NCBI GenBank assembly: GCA_030848705.1
Contig: CM061241.1
Coordinates: 82,345,178-82,409,177 of the forward strand
Length of the DNA stretch: 64,000 bases
Reading direction: 5' to 3'
Source: Heracleum sosnowskyi
Lineage: Eukaryota > Streptophyta > Magnoliopsida > Apiales > Apiaceae
Part shown: positions 10,610-21,948 of the stretch, one piece after another
How the letters are laid out: every line of letters begins with the position of its first letter
Numbering within the stretch: the first letter of the stretch is position 1
Translations under genes and position numbers: made by a program
The notes under the pieces: generated by a model
What the model was told of the DNA's origin: nothing
What the model saw: only the letters and a program-made list of their open reading frames with translations
Databases searched by the model: none

Positions 10610-11282
10610 TTACTAACCGTAAGTTTAAGGTATTTCTTATATTCTTTTTTGTTTATGTTTTATATGTCTTTCTTAATTACTTTTAATCTTAGTATTAGTG
10701 AGTAGTTGTTTGTAGGGCATTAAGGGAAAGTCATGTTTGCACTATGATCTTGGCATGAAAAATCTCTTGAATACCAACTTTCTGCAGGGGTGGATTGGCA
10801 TGATTTTCATGGTGGTTTGATTGGTTATGATTACTTCTAATTGATTATGTTTAATTTGTGTAATCGGCCGATATCATGAATTAAGTCTATGTAAATAGGA
10901 GTAATAGATCGAGAGATTTTACTACTAGAGGCACACACCACCAAAATTTTCACTTTTGACATGTGTGATCTATATACATCACTCATGTGTACTTACTACC
11001 CAGGATTCGACTATCATAATTAAATGTATCCACCCCAAAACCCTGACACTTGGCCTATATATAACCAAAAAAAAAGGTTTAGGTGTTAATTCCTCTCACT
11101 TACACACACCCATCTATATTTAGATCTCTCTCATTTTCGTATTACTTTATTTAAAAACGTACTCTTTCCCACGCTAGAGGCATCGCGGGGCCCAAACCTC
11201 CCTCCAGTGTTGTTTTGCAGACCCCCACCAACAGTTGCACCACATTCCAAGCGTGGAAAGCGCGAGAAGAACCAAATCGAAA
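10610..11282. other. Intergenic stretch with a TATA-like box and a GC-richer patch
   Basis: No gene is supported. CCTATATATAACC at about 11052-11064 looks like a plant TATA box. About 100 bp downstream, 11160-11282 is clearly GC-richer than its surroundings, but no ATG-led frame of useful length runs through it. It may be the relic of a promoter and first exon cut by the TRIM insertion at 11288. This is weak. Confidence 0.3.
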
Positions 11283-11287
11283 ATTGG

Positions 11288-11519
11288 TGTAACACCCCAG
11301 TCCCACATCGAGGACATTTTGGACTTCTGTTCAGTTTATAAGTTAATGTACTACTACTAATTAGCACCAACAAATCATAATCTTTTGGGGGCCTGTGGTG
11401 GGATAGTTGTTACCCAAGTTGGCTGCATTTGGGTCAGTAGGCTTCGACTTATTCGGACTCGGAATCAGGATTTGACCCGATTTTCGAAAAAGGCTCGGGA
11501 TTTGACCCGGGTTATCACA
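11288..11519 (+). repeat. TRIM 5' LTR
   Basis: 232 bp, TG...CA ends. Compared with the right copy it has a small insertion (AGTTAATGTACTACTACT against AGGCAAGGTACTACT) and a few substitutions, so the insertion is not very recent. Confidence 0.93.
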
Positions 11520-11738
11520 TATGGTATCAGAGCCGACTCTCGAAAGCTTGTTAATGCAAGTTGCCGGAGGTGGGGACACGAAGGCTGGTGGTATTATCCC
11601 ATAATGGACAGAGGTCCGGAGGTGGGGACACGAAGCCAGCCGGTATTATCCCACAATGGCTAGAGAGGAACGATCTTAGAACCTATGGGTTATCCGTTCA
11701 GGCTTGACGAGGACGTCAAGAGTTTAAGTGGGGGAGTT

Positions 11739-11967
11739 TGTAACACCCCAGTCCCACATCGAGGACATTTGGGACTTCTGTTCAGTTTATAAGGCAAGGT
11801 ACTACTAATTAGCACCAACAAATCATGATCTTTTGGGGGCCTGTGGTGGGCTAGTTGTTACCCAAGTTGGCTGCATTTGGGTCAGTAGGCTTCGACTTAT
11901 TCAGACTCGGAATCAGGATTTGACCCGATTTTCGAAAAAGGCTCGGGATTTGACCCGGGTTGTCACA
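11739..11967 (+). repeat. TRIM 3' LTR
   Basis: 229 bp, TG...CA ends, directly after the purine tract and directly before the second ATTGG target copy. Confidence 0.93.
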
Positions 11968-12047
11968 ATTGGAGTTATCACAAAGTGTCTTTATTGTTAT
12001 TTGATAGATGTGATTACGAAATAATGGTCCTAAAATTTGATTGTTAG

Positions 12048-12921
12048 CAGGGTTAAGCAAAAAAACCCAAATGAATCCAAAATCGAAATCGAAACTGCTC
12101 GAAACTGTTACAATCCAATTCGTCTAAAATCTATCTGAAATTGAAATCGAAAAACTAAAACCGAAGCCGATTGTTCGATTCCCGTTATAGGTTAGACCAG
12201 ACCTAAAAAATCTGAACCGATCCGATAATTAAAATAAATAGTTATATATATATATATTTACATTAATTTTTAAATAAAAAATATAATTATATATTTAAAA
12301 TAAAAATATAGGTAGTCAAATATACAATTTTATTAGATATGGGCCCAATTATAATTTACCTTGCACTTCTTAAAAATATGACTCTTCAACTCCATGATAT
12401 GTCTGGTAATATTTGTCATTCTTTTTTGTGTTTAATGTGTTTTATGTTAACCATTACAAAACACTATTTTGATCGATTGTTTATGTTATTACCGTAAAGT
12501 GATGGCCTGAATAACAATTGCTTGTGTAGTCTATATTGCTACATTCATGGCATCAAAGCATATCAACTCATGTTGGGTTTTTAAGTAGCTATTTTTATTT
12601 CAGTTCAAACTTTGTATTATGTTAAAACTTTGTGTTACGTTAGACTTCAGTTGTTTATTATTAAAATTTTATATGTTTATTCTGAAAATTAATGAGGTAA
12701 ATTTAAATTTTATGTATTTTTCAATTAAGTAAGACGTATGTATTTTGTCATATTTATTTGATGTAATTTTATTACCAAAACTGAACCGATTATAAACGAA
12801 CCAAAAATTTTAAAACCGAAACCGTACTATCATGAGGTTGCGGTTTTAAATTTGAAAAATCTAAGATTGTTTTTATTTCAATTTCAATTTTACCGTAAAA
12901 CGTACCGATCTACTCACTTCA
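12048..12921. mobile_element. Probable degenerate non-autonomous hAT element
   Basis: The left part (12048-12230) begins CAGGGTTAAGCAAAAAAACCC and is full of AAATCGAAACCGA words; the right part (12780-12921) has the complementary type of words (AACCGAAACCG and CGGTTTT) and ends near CTACTCACTTC. This layout is typical of plant hAT derivatives. The middle is plain AT-rich DNA with no ORF. I could not find a matching 8-bp target duplication, so the borders are tentative. Confidence 0.35.
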
Positions 12922-12960
12922 AGATGTTAAATAAGTTTCTACTTGAATAGTATAAAACTT

Positions 12961-13044
12961 AGAGAATATAGAATTCATAGAGATCAAGTAACAACAATTA
13001 TTAGAGAATATAGAATTCATAGAGATCAAGTAACAACAATTATT
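12961..13044. repeat. Perfect tandem duplication, 2 x 42 bp
   Basis: A 42-bp unit starting AGAGAATATAGAATTC at 12961 is repeated without visible change at 13003. No gene lies here. Perfect identity in AT-rich intergenic DNA points to a recent slippage event. Confidence 0.9.
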
Positions 13045-13542
13045 TCAACAAGTTATTATAAGTAAGAACATATCGAATAGATAGATATATTAATTGTGAT
13101 TTATGGTAATTAATAATATATAATCTTATTAGTAGAGAGCATGGGTCGAAAATGAACTCAAATCCTCGGTTCTTTTTTAATTTGTCACTGATAAAATTGT
13201 TTAAATCAACACTTACAAGTTGATTACTCGAAATCAAATATTTAATAAAATTTAAATTTAACGTTATTGATCATAACACATGCTCACCTTATCTATTAGT
13301 GCATTTTCATAGAAAAATTCATTTTAGGATTTAACTAATAAATCTTATATACAATTTTTAAATAGCGCGACATGTTGTATAATAAACTAATGCACATTTC
13401 ATGAATCTAAAACTATTTCTTTTAGAAAAACTTAACTAAAATGCATATGCTTAACATATATGTTTTTTTAGTGTTTAAAATTCTATTTTTAAGAAATAAA
13501 TATTACGATTATATAAATTAGATATTTACTTCACCCAAAGTT

Positions 13543-13598
13543 TTATCAAACTGGTCATAGAACCGAATCTTTATCAAACTGGTCATAGAATCGTAGTG
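13543..13598. repeat. Tandem duplication, 2 x 28 bp
   Basis: The phrase TTATCAAACTGGTCATAGAA occurs at 13543 and again at 13571. Nothing else is recognised between 13045 and 13756. Confidence 0.8.
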
Positions 13599-13797
13599 AG
13601 AAAACGTTAAAAGCATATCACATATTACATTTTGAAAAGAGAAATGCTAAAACCCCCAACAATTCTCAAAATCGTACATGAAGGTCGATATGTCATCATA
13701 TTATTAATTATTATTCACTTATAAATAAGGTGGATAAATCGTGCATATACATAAAATCAATATATATATATAAAGGAGGATACGTGGGAGGTGAGGT

Positions 13798-14261
13798 GGC
13801 GCCCCTAAGATTGTCTCAATCTATTTTTCTAATTTTCTAGAATTTTTGAATTTTAAATTTAAATACTAATAAATCAAAAAATATTCTTTAACATATTAGA
13901 AGTAGAATAGGTGTTCGAATTTATTAAGGAGAAGAGTTCGAATTTAAAGCGAAGACATATAACTAAAAGTTCTATTTGAAGTAGAATAGGTGTTTGAATT
14001 TGTAGAAGGGAATAGTTCAAATATAAAAAGGCGCCCCTAAGATTGTCTCAATCTATTTTTCTAATTTTCTAGAATTTTTGAATTTTAAATTTAAATACTA
14101 ATAAATCAAAAAATATTCTTTAACATATTAGAAGTAGAATAGGTGTTCGAATTTATTAAGGAGAAGAGTTCGAATTTAAAGCGAAGACATATAACTAAAA
14201 GTTCTATTTGAAGTAGAATAGGTGTTTGAATTTGTAGAAGGGAATAGTTCAAATATAAAAG
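13798..14261. repeat. 232-bp tandem duplication inside the first Helitron unit
   Basis: The unit starting GGCGCCCCTAAGATTG at 13798 is repeated at 14030 with no difference that I could see over its whole length. A diverged third copy starts at 14596 in the second Helitron unit. Confidence 0.9.
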
Positions 14262-14486
14262 AAATACTTGCAAAGTTCTATTTGAAGTAGAATAAGTGTT
14301 TCAATTTATAGAGGAGAAGAGTTCGGATATAAAAAAAGTACTTGCAATTAAAAGTTCTATTGGAAGTACAATAAGTGTTTGTAATACATAACTAAAAGTT
14401 TTATTTGAAGTAAAATATGTGAAGTTATATATGTGTTTTTTCAACGAAAGAGTGGTTCATTAGAAATGAGTATGATAACATAAAAA

Positions 14487-14487
14487 T

Positions 14488-14573
<86 letters not shown>

Positions 14574-15227
14574 GAGGATACGTGGGAGTTTAGGTGGCGC
14601 CCCTAAGATCGTCTCAATCTATTTTTTTAATTTTCTAGAATTTTAGAATTTTAAATAATGATAAATAAAAAAAATATCCTTTAACATATTAGAAGTAGAA
14701 TAGATGTTCGAATTTATTGAGGAGAAGAGTTCGAATTTATAGCGAAGACATATAATTAAAAGTTATATTTGAAGTAGAATAGGTGTTTGAATTTGTAGAG
14801 GGGAAGAGTTCAAATATAAAAGAAGTACTTGCAAAGTTCTATTTAAAGTAGAATATGTGTTTCGATTTATAAAGGAGAAGAGTTCGGATATAAAAGAAAT
14901 ACTTGCAATTAAAAGTTCTATTGGAAGTAGAATAAACGTTTATAATACATAACTAAAAGTTCTATTTGAAGTAGAATATGTAAAGTTCTATAGGTGTTTT
15001 TTCAACGAAAGAGTGTCTCATTAGAAAGGACTGTGATAACATAAAAATTAATATATAAGACAAGTATATATTAAATATATTAAATTTGAGATTTTGATAT
15101 TAAAAAGGAAAGCGTGTTTCACGGGAGGACGGCTTATTAGAGAGGACCGAGTAATTTTCGTAATTTATTTGATAGAGTTTTTTTAAAAAATTATTACGCC
15201 GCCGCGAAGCGCGGCTTTTTCAACTAG
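14487..15227 (+). mobile_element. Complete inner Helitron
   Basis: From TC at 14487 (preceded by A) to CTAG at 15227 (followed by T) is 741 bp, with 5' and 3' hallmarks of a non-autonomous Helitron and insertion between A and T. The outer copy upstream shares its 5' end. Confidence 0.65.
14491..14570. repeat. (TA)n microsatellite
   Basis: About 40 uninterrupted TA dinucleotides lie right after the second 5' Helitron end; the first unit has only a few TAs at the same place, so the tract has expanded in this copy. Confidence 0.95.
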
Positions 15228-15499
15228 TTTACAAATTAAAACACAATATTTTCATTTAAAAATACGCGTGGAAAATAATAATAATAAAGTAACATAGTAT
15301 CATTGTTATTCTTTGCTTCTTTTTCAAAACACAATATTTCACAATCATTTATTCCATTAAAGATCCTCTCTTCCCATCTGGGTCTTTTAATTTATGTCTG
15401 CTTTCAAGATTTGAGGTTGTTTTGGTGACACCCTTTTGAGATTCTGCATTAAAAGTTGTTGAATTTCAAGAAAATCAAGATTTGGGTGTGTTTGTAAAA
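15228..15499 (+). promoter_or_regulatory. Remaining promoter and 5' leader of the SnRK2 gene
   Basis: Only 272 bp separate the Helitron end from the SnRK2 ATG. The stretch contains ACGCGTG (15264-15270), which fits CGCG-type or coupling elements of stress-responsive plant promoters, an AT-rich part, and a CT-rich leader (15310-15390). No convincing TATA box is visible, so the transcription start could lie here or inside the Helitron. Confidence 0.4.
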
Positions 15500-18400
15500 A
15501 TGGAAAAATACGAGCTTGTGAAAGATCTTGGGGCTGGGAATTTTGGTGTTGCTAGGCTTATGAGGAACAAAGAAACTAAAGAGCTTGTTGCTATGAAATA
15601 CATTGAGAGAGGACACAAGGTACTAAATTCATAAATTATTCATCTTTTTTGTTTTTTGTTTTTGTAATGAATTGTTTTATATGTATGTTGATTTTGTGTT
15701 TGTGTTTGTGTAGGATGGTAAGTTGTTTAGTTTAAGGAATTGAATATTTAATTTAGTTTGTTTATTTTGTATGGACCATTGTTTTACTATATGATGTGTA
15801 CATGTGTAGATATATTTAAAGGCACAACATTTGTATTGTCCACGTTTTTACCTACCTACCCACTTGATCTGTTAGGTTCACATTTTGTGATTTTCATTAT
15901 GGTGTTTGTTAATTTGTTTAAATATGAGGAATTTATGATAGAGGCTGGAGATGGGTGATTTGTAGTGTATTTGGGATCGGAGAAATGTTCTATCGTGACT
16001 CGGATGATTTTTGGGTGTTTTGTAGAATTTGCAGGCTAGTATAGTTTGTGAACGTGATCCTATTTTGTTTAGAATTTTGTGCTTATGTGTGAGAGTGCAA
16101 TTTTGTCAACTTTTTTATGTTTAAATAAAAAATCTGTTGTCATTTTTCTTGAATTTAGACTTCAATGTCACTGGATTTTGTTCTTTAATTTTAGATTGAT
16201 GAGAATGTTGCGCGGGAGATTATTAATCACAGGTCACTAAGGCACCCGAATATAATAAGATTCAAGGAGGCAAGTATCTTTTTCCACTTTTTCTATTCAT
16301 GTTGTTAATATCTCAAGTGTACTAGTAATACAGAAGATAATTGGTAGTTGTATTAAGTGTGAGTTCAAATTTACAGGTGGTACTCACTCCAACCCACCTT
16401 GCTATAGTGATGGAATATGCAGCTGGAGGAGAGCTATTTGAGCGGATCTGCAATGCTGGGAGATTCAGTGAGGATGAGGTATTCATAATAGTGTTGACAT
16501 TGTAGAAAGTAATTTTTGAGATGTTGGACACTGATATCTGTTTGAGTGGGTGGAAGTATCTTGTAATTTACAAATTCTGATTTGGAGTTGCTTTTCATCA
16601 TCAATCTCTTAGGCTCGGTACTTCTTCCAGCAGCTGATATCAGGAGTGAACTATTGTCATTCCATGGTAAGGAAAGTCTTTATATAGATGTGTGTGGACA
16701 TGCTCATAATTATATGCATGCACATGTTTTTTCACGAATATTGAGATTGTGTGTCTGGTGGTGTTTGTGATGGTTGCTAATCAATATGTGATAACTTAAG
16801 ATCTAGACCATAGATTTCTTATATAATTACATGCAGCGCGGATATGAAGGGGTTAGGGTGAACTGAGCCCTCCCTTGGATGATAAATTTATTACATCATA
16901 TATGAAAATACTGGATCATGTGTATTAGATGGTAAAACATCTTATGCTCATGTGGGAGGTCACCTGTTTGCTTGTTCTAACTCGTCCATACAATTACTTA
17001 TTAAAAAAATTGTTGGGTAAACAAATATTGCACCATAAGCTTAACTTATATTTCTCATTTTAAATTATTTTGAATTTAGAGAATTTCTTTATTCAGTATT
17101 AATATCTGTACACCTAAGTTGTAGTATACATATTTCTAGGTATTATTTTATACTGAAATTTGTTCTTTTGCCAAGTAAAGAAAGAAATTTGTCTCGATAA
17201 ATCTGAATCCCAACGGGTACATGTGGCTCCCAATATGAGAGGGCCGGATTAACTATTTGACATCAATTTTTAAAATAAATTTATCCATTTGGGTGACCAG
17301 ATTATTGACTTATTCAGGTAATAAGTTATAAGTTAGTGATACTTATATTGCAGTGGAAATATAATTCAGTATACTTACCATTTGGGAATACATCATGTAC
17401 ATTACTTGTCATGCGTGGCAGCAAATATGCCATAGAGACTTGAAGCTGGAGAATACTCTATTGGATGGGAACCCTGCACCACGCTTAAAAATATGTGATT
17501 TTGGCTACTCAAAGGTATTTTGTTTTTGTTAGAAAGCTATTGGGTGACTTGTTCGTTTCAAGCTTCTAAGCATTGTGCTGAATAGTCTTGTACTTTTATG
17601 TAGTCGTCTTTGCTCCATTCAAGGCCTAAATCAACTGTAGGCACTCCAGCGTACATTGCTCCAGAGGTTCTCTCTCGTAAAGAATATGATGGCAAGGTAT
17701 ACCTTAGGTTTTATTTGCATGCACAATAAGCATTGAAGATCATGTAGTAAAAAAAGTAATATAGAAGTGATGTGTTTTTAAGAAGAATTAGATTTGGAAA
17801 GGTTACGAAGGAGTGTGAATTTAAAGATCTTCAATTATACTATAGATTCAGCTTACTGATTGGCTTAATGCAACAAACTGAATTCTACATTTTGTTCCTA
17901 ATTTGTCCATTCTTAAGGGTGTGCTATGATTATATACCAAGCTATCAATATTATTAGGGATAGATTGGATGAATCTAAAACCATAGTTTAGCTTCTATTG
18001 TCTGCATCTCTAAATATATCTTTTCTGTTTCATGTATGCAGGTGTATATCATTATGCTTAGGTATTTAACAGTTACTATTAATTCACTATTTTAGCAATT
18101 CAAGTTTCTAACATCTCATCAATATATATGTTCTTTTTCTTAGTGAATTAAATGTGCTATCACTTTTTGTGCTTCTTTGTTAAAATATGATGAAAAATTT
18201 GTGCTACTTAACTATCTCTCAAACTGAGGCTTTCATTTGATCCTTTTAAGTTAGGATGTATACTCTCAACATGTTAAGATTGTGTCAGTGTATTGTTGCA
18301 GATGAGACTGGCACATGAGTAAACCTTTACCCTCACTTTCCTCTCCTTGTTGATTTTAATAAGTGTACAAGCATCACATAACTTCACACCGGCCTATGTA

Positions 18401-20205
18401 TTAATATACATTCAACTTTTGAAAATTTGAAAAATTAAATGTAAATCGAGTATCGAACTTCTTTATATTTACAAATTATTGCTTTAACCCGGCCCAACGT
18501 ATCAATCAACTATTAAAGATGTAGTAGTTCGGCTTTAAAGGTATAGCATAGATAAAATCTGTTAGATCTTATTTTCAAATAAAAGTTTGACTTGTTAAAA
18601 AAAATCCCACTTCTGCAGTAATTGGTATAATTTAGATGTTACCAGTTTTTAAATTTATTTTTGTCTCTCTTCATGAAATGGAGAAGATGGCACATATAAT
18701 TTTATAGATTATTGTTTAAATTTGGGTCGTCTATATCCAGTTGGCAGATGTTTGGTCATGTGGAGTGACGCTGTATGTTATGCTAGTTGGAGCATACCCT
18801 TTCGAAGACCAGGAGGATCCAAAAAATTTCAGGAAGACTATTCAGGTAAATTGTCCATGTTCTTCTTCTAGTGTCATAATTAATACCATATATTTACTGT
18901 CTAATGGTAAACTCTTTCATCTCTCACCAGCGGATTGTGGCCGTTAAATACAAGATTCCGGACTATGTTCACATATCTCAAGATTGTAGGAATCTCCTTT
19001 CTCGCATATTTGTTCCATCCGCATCCAGGGTACGTACTATACTTCAGTCTGGGACTCTGGGTTGTAAGTGGGAAAATTTTATTATAACTAGTTTGAGCAT
19101 GCCTCACTTTTCAGTTCTAGGTGATGTTACTATATCACTTTGCTCTTTTCCATATTTCTCGTGTGCACTTCTTTCTGACATCAAAGTGTTAATAGTCTTT
19201 TATTGCTTGTTTGCTTTCCATGGAGGAAGTATATTAACTTGTCATAACATTTAACTTTAATAGCCATCATCATTAACTTTCTGACACAGCGTAAAGCACA
19301 AAAAGACCTTGCAGTTCTACAAATATAAAGCTGAAAGAAAACAATTGATGAACAGCCATAAATTCTTTTACAACTAGGTGAACGTTGTTGGAAATAGTCA
19401 CAAGCACAATGTAAATACTGCTCAAAGCCTAATGTACAGAAAATGATAATATGAGAAAAGTTGAAACCGTCTCAACACGACTTCATATAGTCTACTGTTT
19501 TGCCGATATCTGTATAGTAAATATTTTAGTATCCCATAGATGATGCAAAAATAGAATAATTTGCAATGCTACCACGTATAATATGCCCTACATTTATTTA
19601 ATATGCGGGGGAGGAGGGGGGGGGGGGGGGGGGTTGTTACATTTTTCTGTTGTAGGGTACTGTTATTGAAGTTCGTAGACAGATTTGGGTAAAAAGGTTC
19701 TTTTTTTCTAGTTGTAAATTGAAACATAATGAAAGCCTTAAATTTCTGTTTACCTACTAGAGTTGTTCGAGCACACCTATGCAACTACTGTAATTTGCCA
19801 TTGATCTATCTTTGACCTTCAATTGTTGCTAGTTCGATATACACAAGGGAAAATTGTTGGTATAATAGTTTGAATCAATTGCTGCAGAGGATTACCATCA
19901 AGGAAATCAAGAACCACCCATGGTTTTTAAAAAACTTGCCAAGGGAACTAAGAGAAGGATCTCAAGTCATGTTCTACAGAAAGGAAGACCCCGCATTTTC
20001 TCTCCAGAGTGTTGACGATATTATGAAAATCGTTGAAGAAGGTAAGAAACCTCCTCCAGTTAACCGTTCAGTTTCAGGGTTTGGATGGGGGGACGAGGAA
20101 GTAGGTGTTGGGACGGCCGAGGAGGAAGAAGACGAATATGATAAGCAAGTGAAAGAGGCCCACAAAAGTGGAGAAGTTCCTGTTGCCCAAGAGTCTGCAA
20201 ATTAA
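15500..20205 (+). CDS. SnRK2: SnRK2 serine/threonine protein kinase, SnRK2.4/2.10-like
   Basis: Nine exons give 352 residues: 15500-15619, 16195-16269, 16377-16478, 16613-16666, 17422-17514, 17604-17696, 18741-18845, 18931-19029, 19888-20205. All junctions are phase 0 and reproduce the family protein without gaps. Visible are the Gly loop GAGNFGVAR (11-19), Lys33, HRDLKLEN with catalytic Asp123, DFG (143-145), the activation loop with SKSSLLHSRPKSTVGTPAY, and WSCGVTLYVMLVG. The C-terminus has the SnRK2 box (SLQSVDDIMKIVEE) and a Glu-rich tail, the type found in subclass I kinases, which act in osmotic and salt signalling and usually are not strongly ABA-activated. The start ATG has a good context (AAAATGG). 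Intron 2 begins with GC instead of GT. Introns 4, 6 and 8 are long and hold no recognised gene. Family usual length is about 340-370 residues, so this is complete. Confidence 0.95.
19606..19633. repeat. Purine/G-homopolymer tract in SnRK2 intron 8
   Basis: GGGGGAGGAGG leads into 18 consecutive G (19616-19633). Such runs are prone to length error in sequencing, and a G-rich run on the transcribed sense strand can fold into quadruplexes. Confidence 0.9.
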
Positions 20206-20949
20206 GAATGCATCCCTTTCCAGTTTCTTTTAAGATGATTAACTGTTTGTATAAAAAGTGTTATTGCCTAGGTTCTGGAGATTTAATAAGTTTGTAAATT
20301 TCGCGAAGAGCTCTTTGAATTTAGGTCGTTGAATTTTTTGTTTTGTGAAAATTGTTACTGTTTTTTGAAGTTGGAGGGTATGCAGCTCTTCATATATTAG
20401 TAGTCATGTTGCAGGTTTGCTTCAGTTATTACTGGAGATTCTGAAACCGAGTTCCCAACTGGAATGGTTACGGGGAAAATTAAACCGAGTTCTTGATCAA
20501 ATTGTTCTTTAAGCTGGGCTTGCAGCAAAGTTACTATCCTGGCTTTATGTTTTAAAAAGAGATGACTTTTTAGAATTGAATCTGGCTTTGCTCACTTTGC
20601 AGAAGTAGCCCAATCAATTCTCGTACTTAAACCACTTGGTTTAAAGAATACTCGCACAATTCATAATTTATGATCACGAAGAAACTTTTATTAATGGCAT
20701 TAAGTAGAGCTGCAACACGATGAAGTATTTGGAGAGAAAGTAGAAGAACAAACGAAAAAAATAATGAGCAAGTTGTAAAGTTTTGCTAATTTGATTTCTT
20801 TTATTTATGGTTTTATTTTAATTTTAGAGATGATGTCTAAACATAATTTCACGGATCTGTATTTTATTAACTACTGCCACTGAATTTCATGATAAAACGA
20901 TATGTGTACCACTGCATAACATATGTTGTTGTCACTGCTATTACAATTT
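20206..20949. other. SnRK2 3' flank
   Basis: The first 200-300 bp after the stop are the likely 3' UTR (AATAAG at about 20286 could serve as a poly(A) signal). The rest up to the TH1-derived duplication holds no recognised gene, RNA or transposon end. Confidence 0.4.
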
Positions 20950-21885
20950 ACCTGCATTACAAGAGTTGCCATCAACGTCACACTTTCTAGATTTCACAAC
21001 TACGGTTAGTTATTAAATTCAACACAACCATCCTTTGTCCTTCCTAGCATTTGAGTATGTAAACCATTTAGCCAAAAAATAAAAGGTATGTAAACCAATA
21101 CCCTATCAAATTTCACCAAGGATTGGTAAAGATAAAGGTAGCTTTAACAAGAAATACAAGTGAAAAGGGCATTTTTCAAGATACAAGGTAACTGAACTTC
21201 TTCAGAATCAGATGAAATTTGAAAGAACTGCTCTCAGTTACAAGAATCCTCGAAAATGCTACATCCATGTCAGAATTTCAGTACCGTCATGTAAATTTTG
21301 TGATTTTGTTTCTAATCATAAACTACCGATTTCTTCTTCAAGGTCTCCATTACCAACGCGTAATGCATGTACTTACTCAGAGGAAATGCATTCCCTATCA
21401 AACAGTGCTGATACAACTGCAACACCTTTTAAATTTTCCAATCCTAGTTCCATCACTGCATGAGCATTTGAAGGACCAATGCCTCTAATGGCAACAACTG
21501 GCAACTTAGATGCCAAACATACAGTTTTAAGGCCATCTAAACCTATAGTTATATTGTTTGCTTTTGTATTGGTCGAGTAAACGCCGCCACTACCTATGTA
21601 ATCAGCACCATTAACCCAGGCCTCATGAGCTTGTTCTGGTGTTTTGCAAGACACGCCAATGATCTTTTCAGACCCAAGAAGAGAGCGAGCAACATGTCAG
21701 ACTGACCCACATGCACACCATCTGCATCGCAAGCCAGGGCTATATCTATGTGGTCATTTATCAACAGAGGTACACCATGTGAACGGAAAACTTCCAGGCA
21801 TCTTTTAGCTGCTTGCAGAAAGTTTGCTAGTTTCAGTATCATATTCCCTGCAAACACCGGATAAAGCATTATGAGACATGGATAT

Positions 21886-21948
<63 letters not shown>

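Larger units (their letters stand above)
11288..11967 (+). mobile_element. Complete TRIM (terminal-repeat retrotransposon in miniature)
   Basis: Two direct repeats (232 and 229 bp), each TGTAACACC...CACA, enclose 219 bp. A primer binding site TGGTATCAGAGC (11522-11533, complementary to initiator Met tRNA) follows the left repeat after two bases, and a purine tract AGTGGGGGAG (11727-11736) ends just before the right repeat. A perfect 5-bp target duplication ATTGG flanks it (11283-11287 and 11968-11972). There is no coding capacity, so movement depended on another element's enzymes. The internal part contains two copies of a block with GGAGGTGGGGACACGAAG (near 11565 and 11613). Confidence 0.95.
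13757..15227 (+). mobile_element. Head-to-tail Helitron pair (composite)
   Basis: The 3' terminus is clear: a GC-rich hairpin (arms GCCGCG 15201-15206 and CGCGGC 15210-15215), eight bases, then CTAG (15224-15227) followed by T. Two possible 5' ends with TC after A are seen at 13757 and 14487, both leading into the same text (ATATAAAGGAGGATACGTGGGAG). The first unit (13757-14486) has the same interior as the second but no hairpin end; it runs straight into the start of the second. No transposase is encoded. Confidence 0.7.

Noticed and set aside
11131..11373. Minus-strand frame with a VGKSTFLNK string like a GTPase P-loop
   Set aside because: The first Gly of the GxxxxGK pattern is replaced by Asp, the frame overlaps the TRIM LTR, and no other GTPase motif follows. 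It is likely chance.
11288..11967. Cassandra-type TRIM carrying a 5S RNA promoter
   Set aside because: The LTRs do not show recognisable 5S A-box/C-box sequence by eye, so only the general TRIM label is kept.
11385..12024. Two plus-strand frames starting with MGACGG, at 11385-11663 and 11833-12024
   Set aside because: They lie in the two TRIM LTRs and are similar only because the LTRs are repeats; a TRIM does not encode protein.
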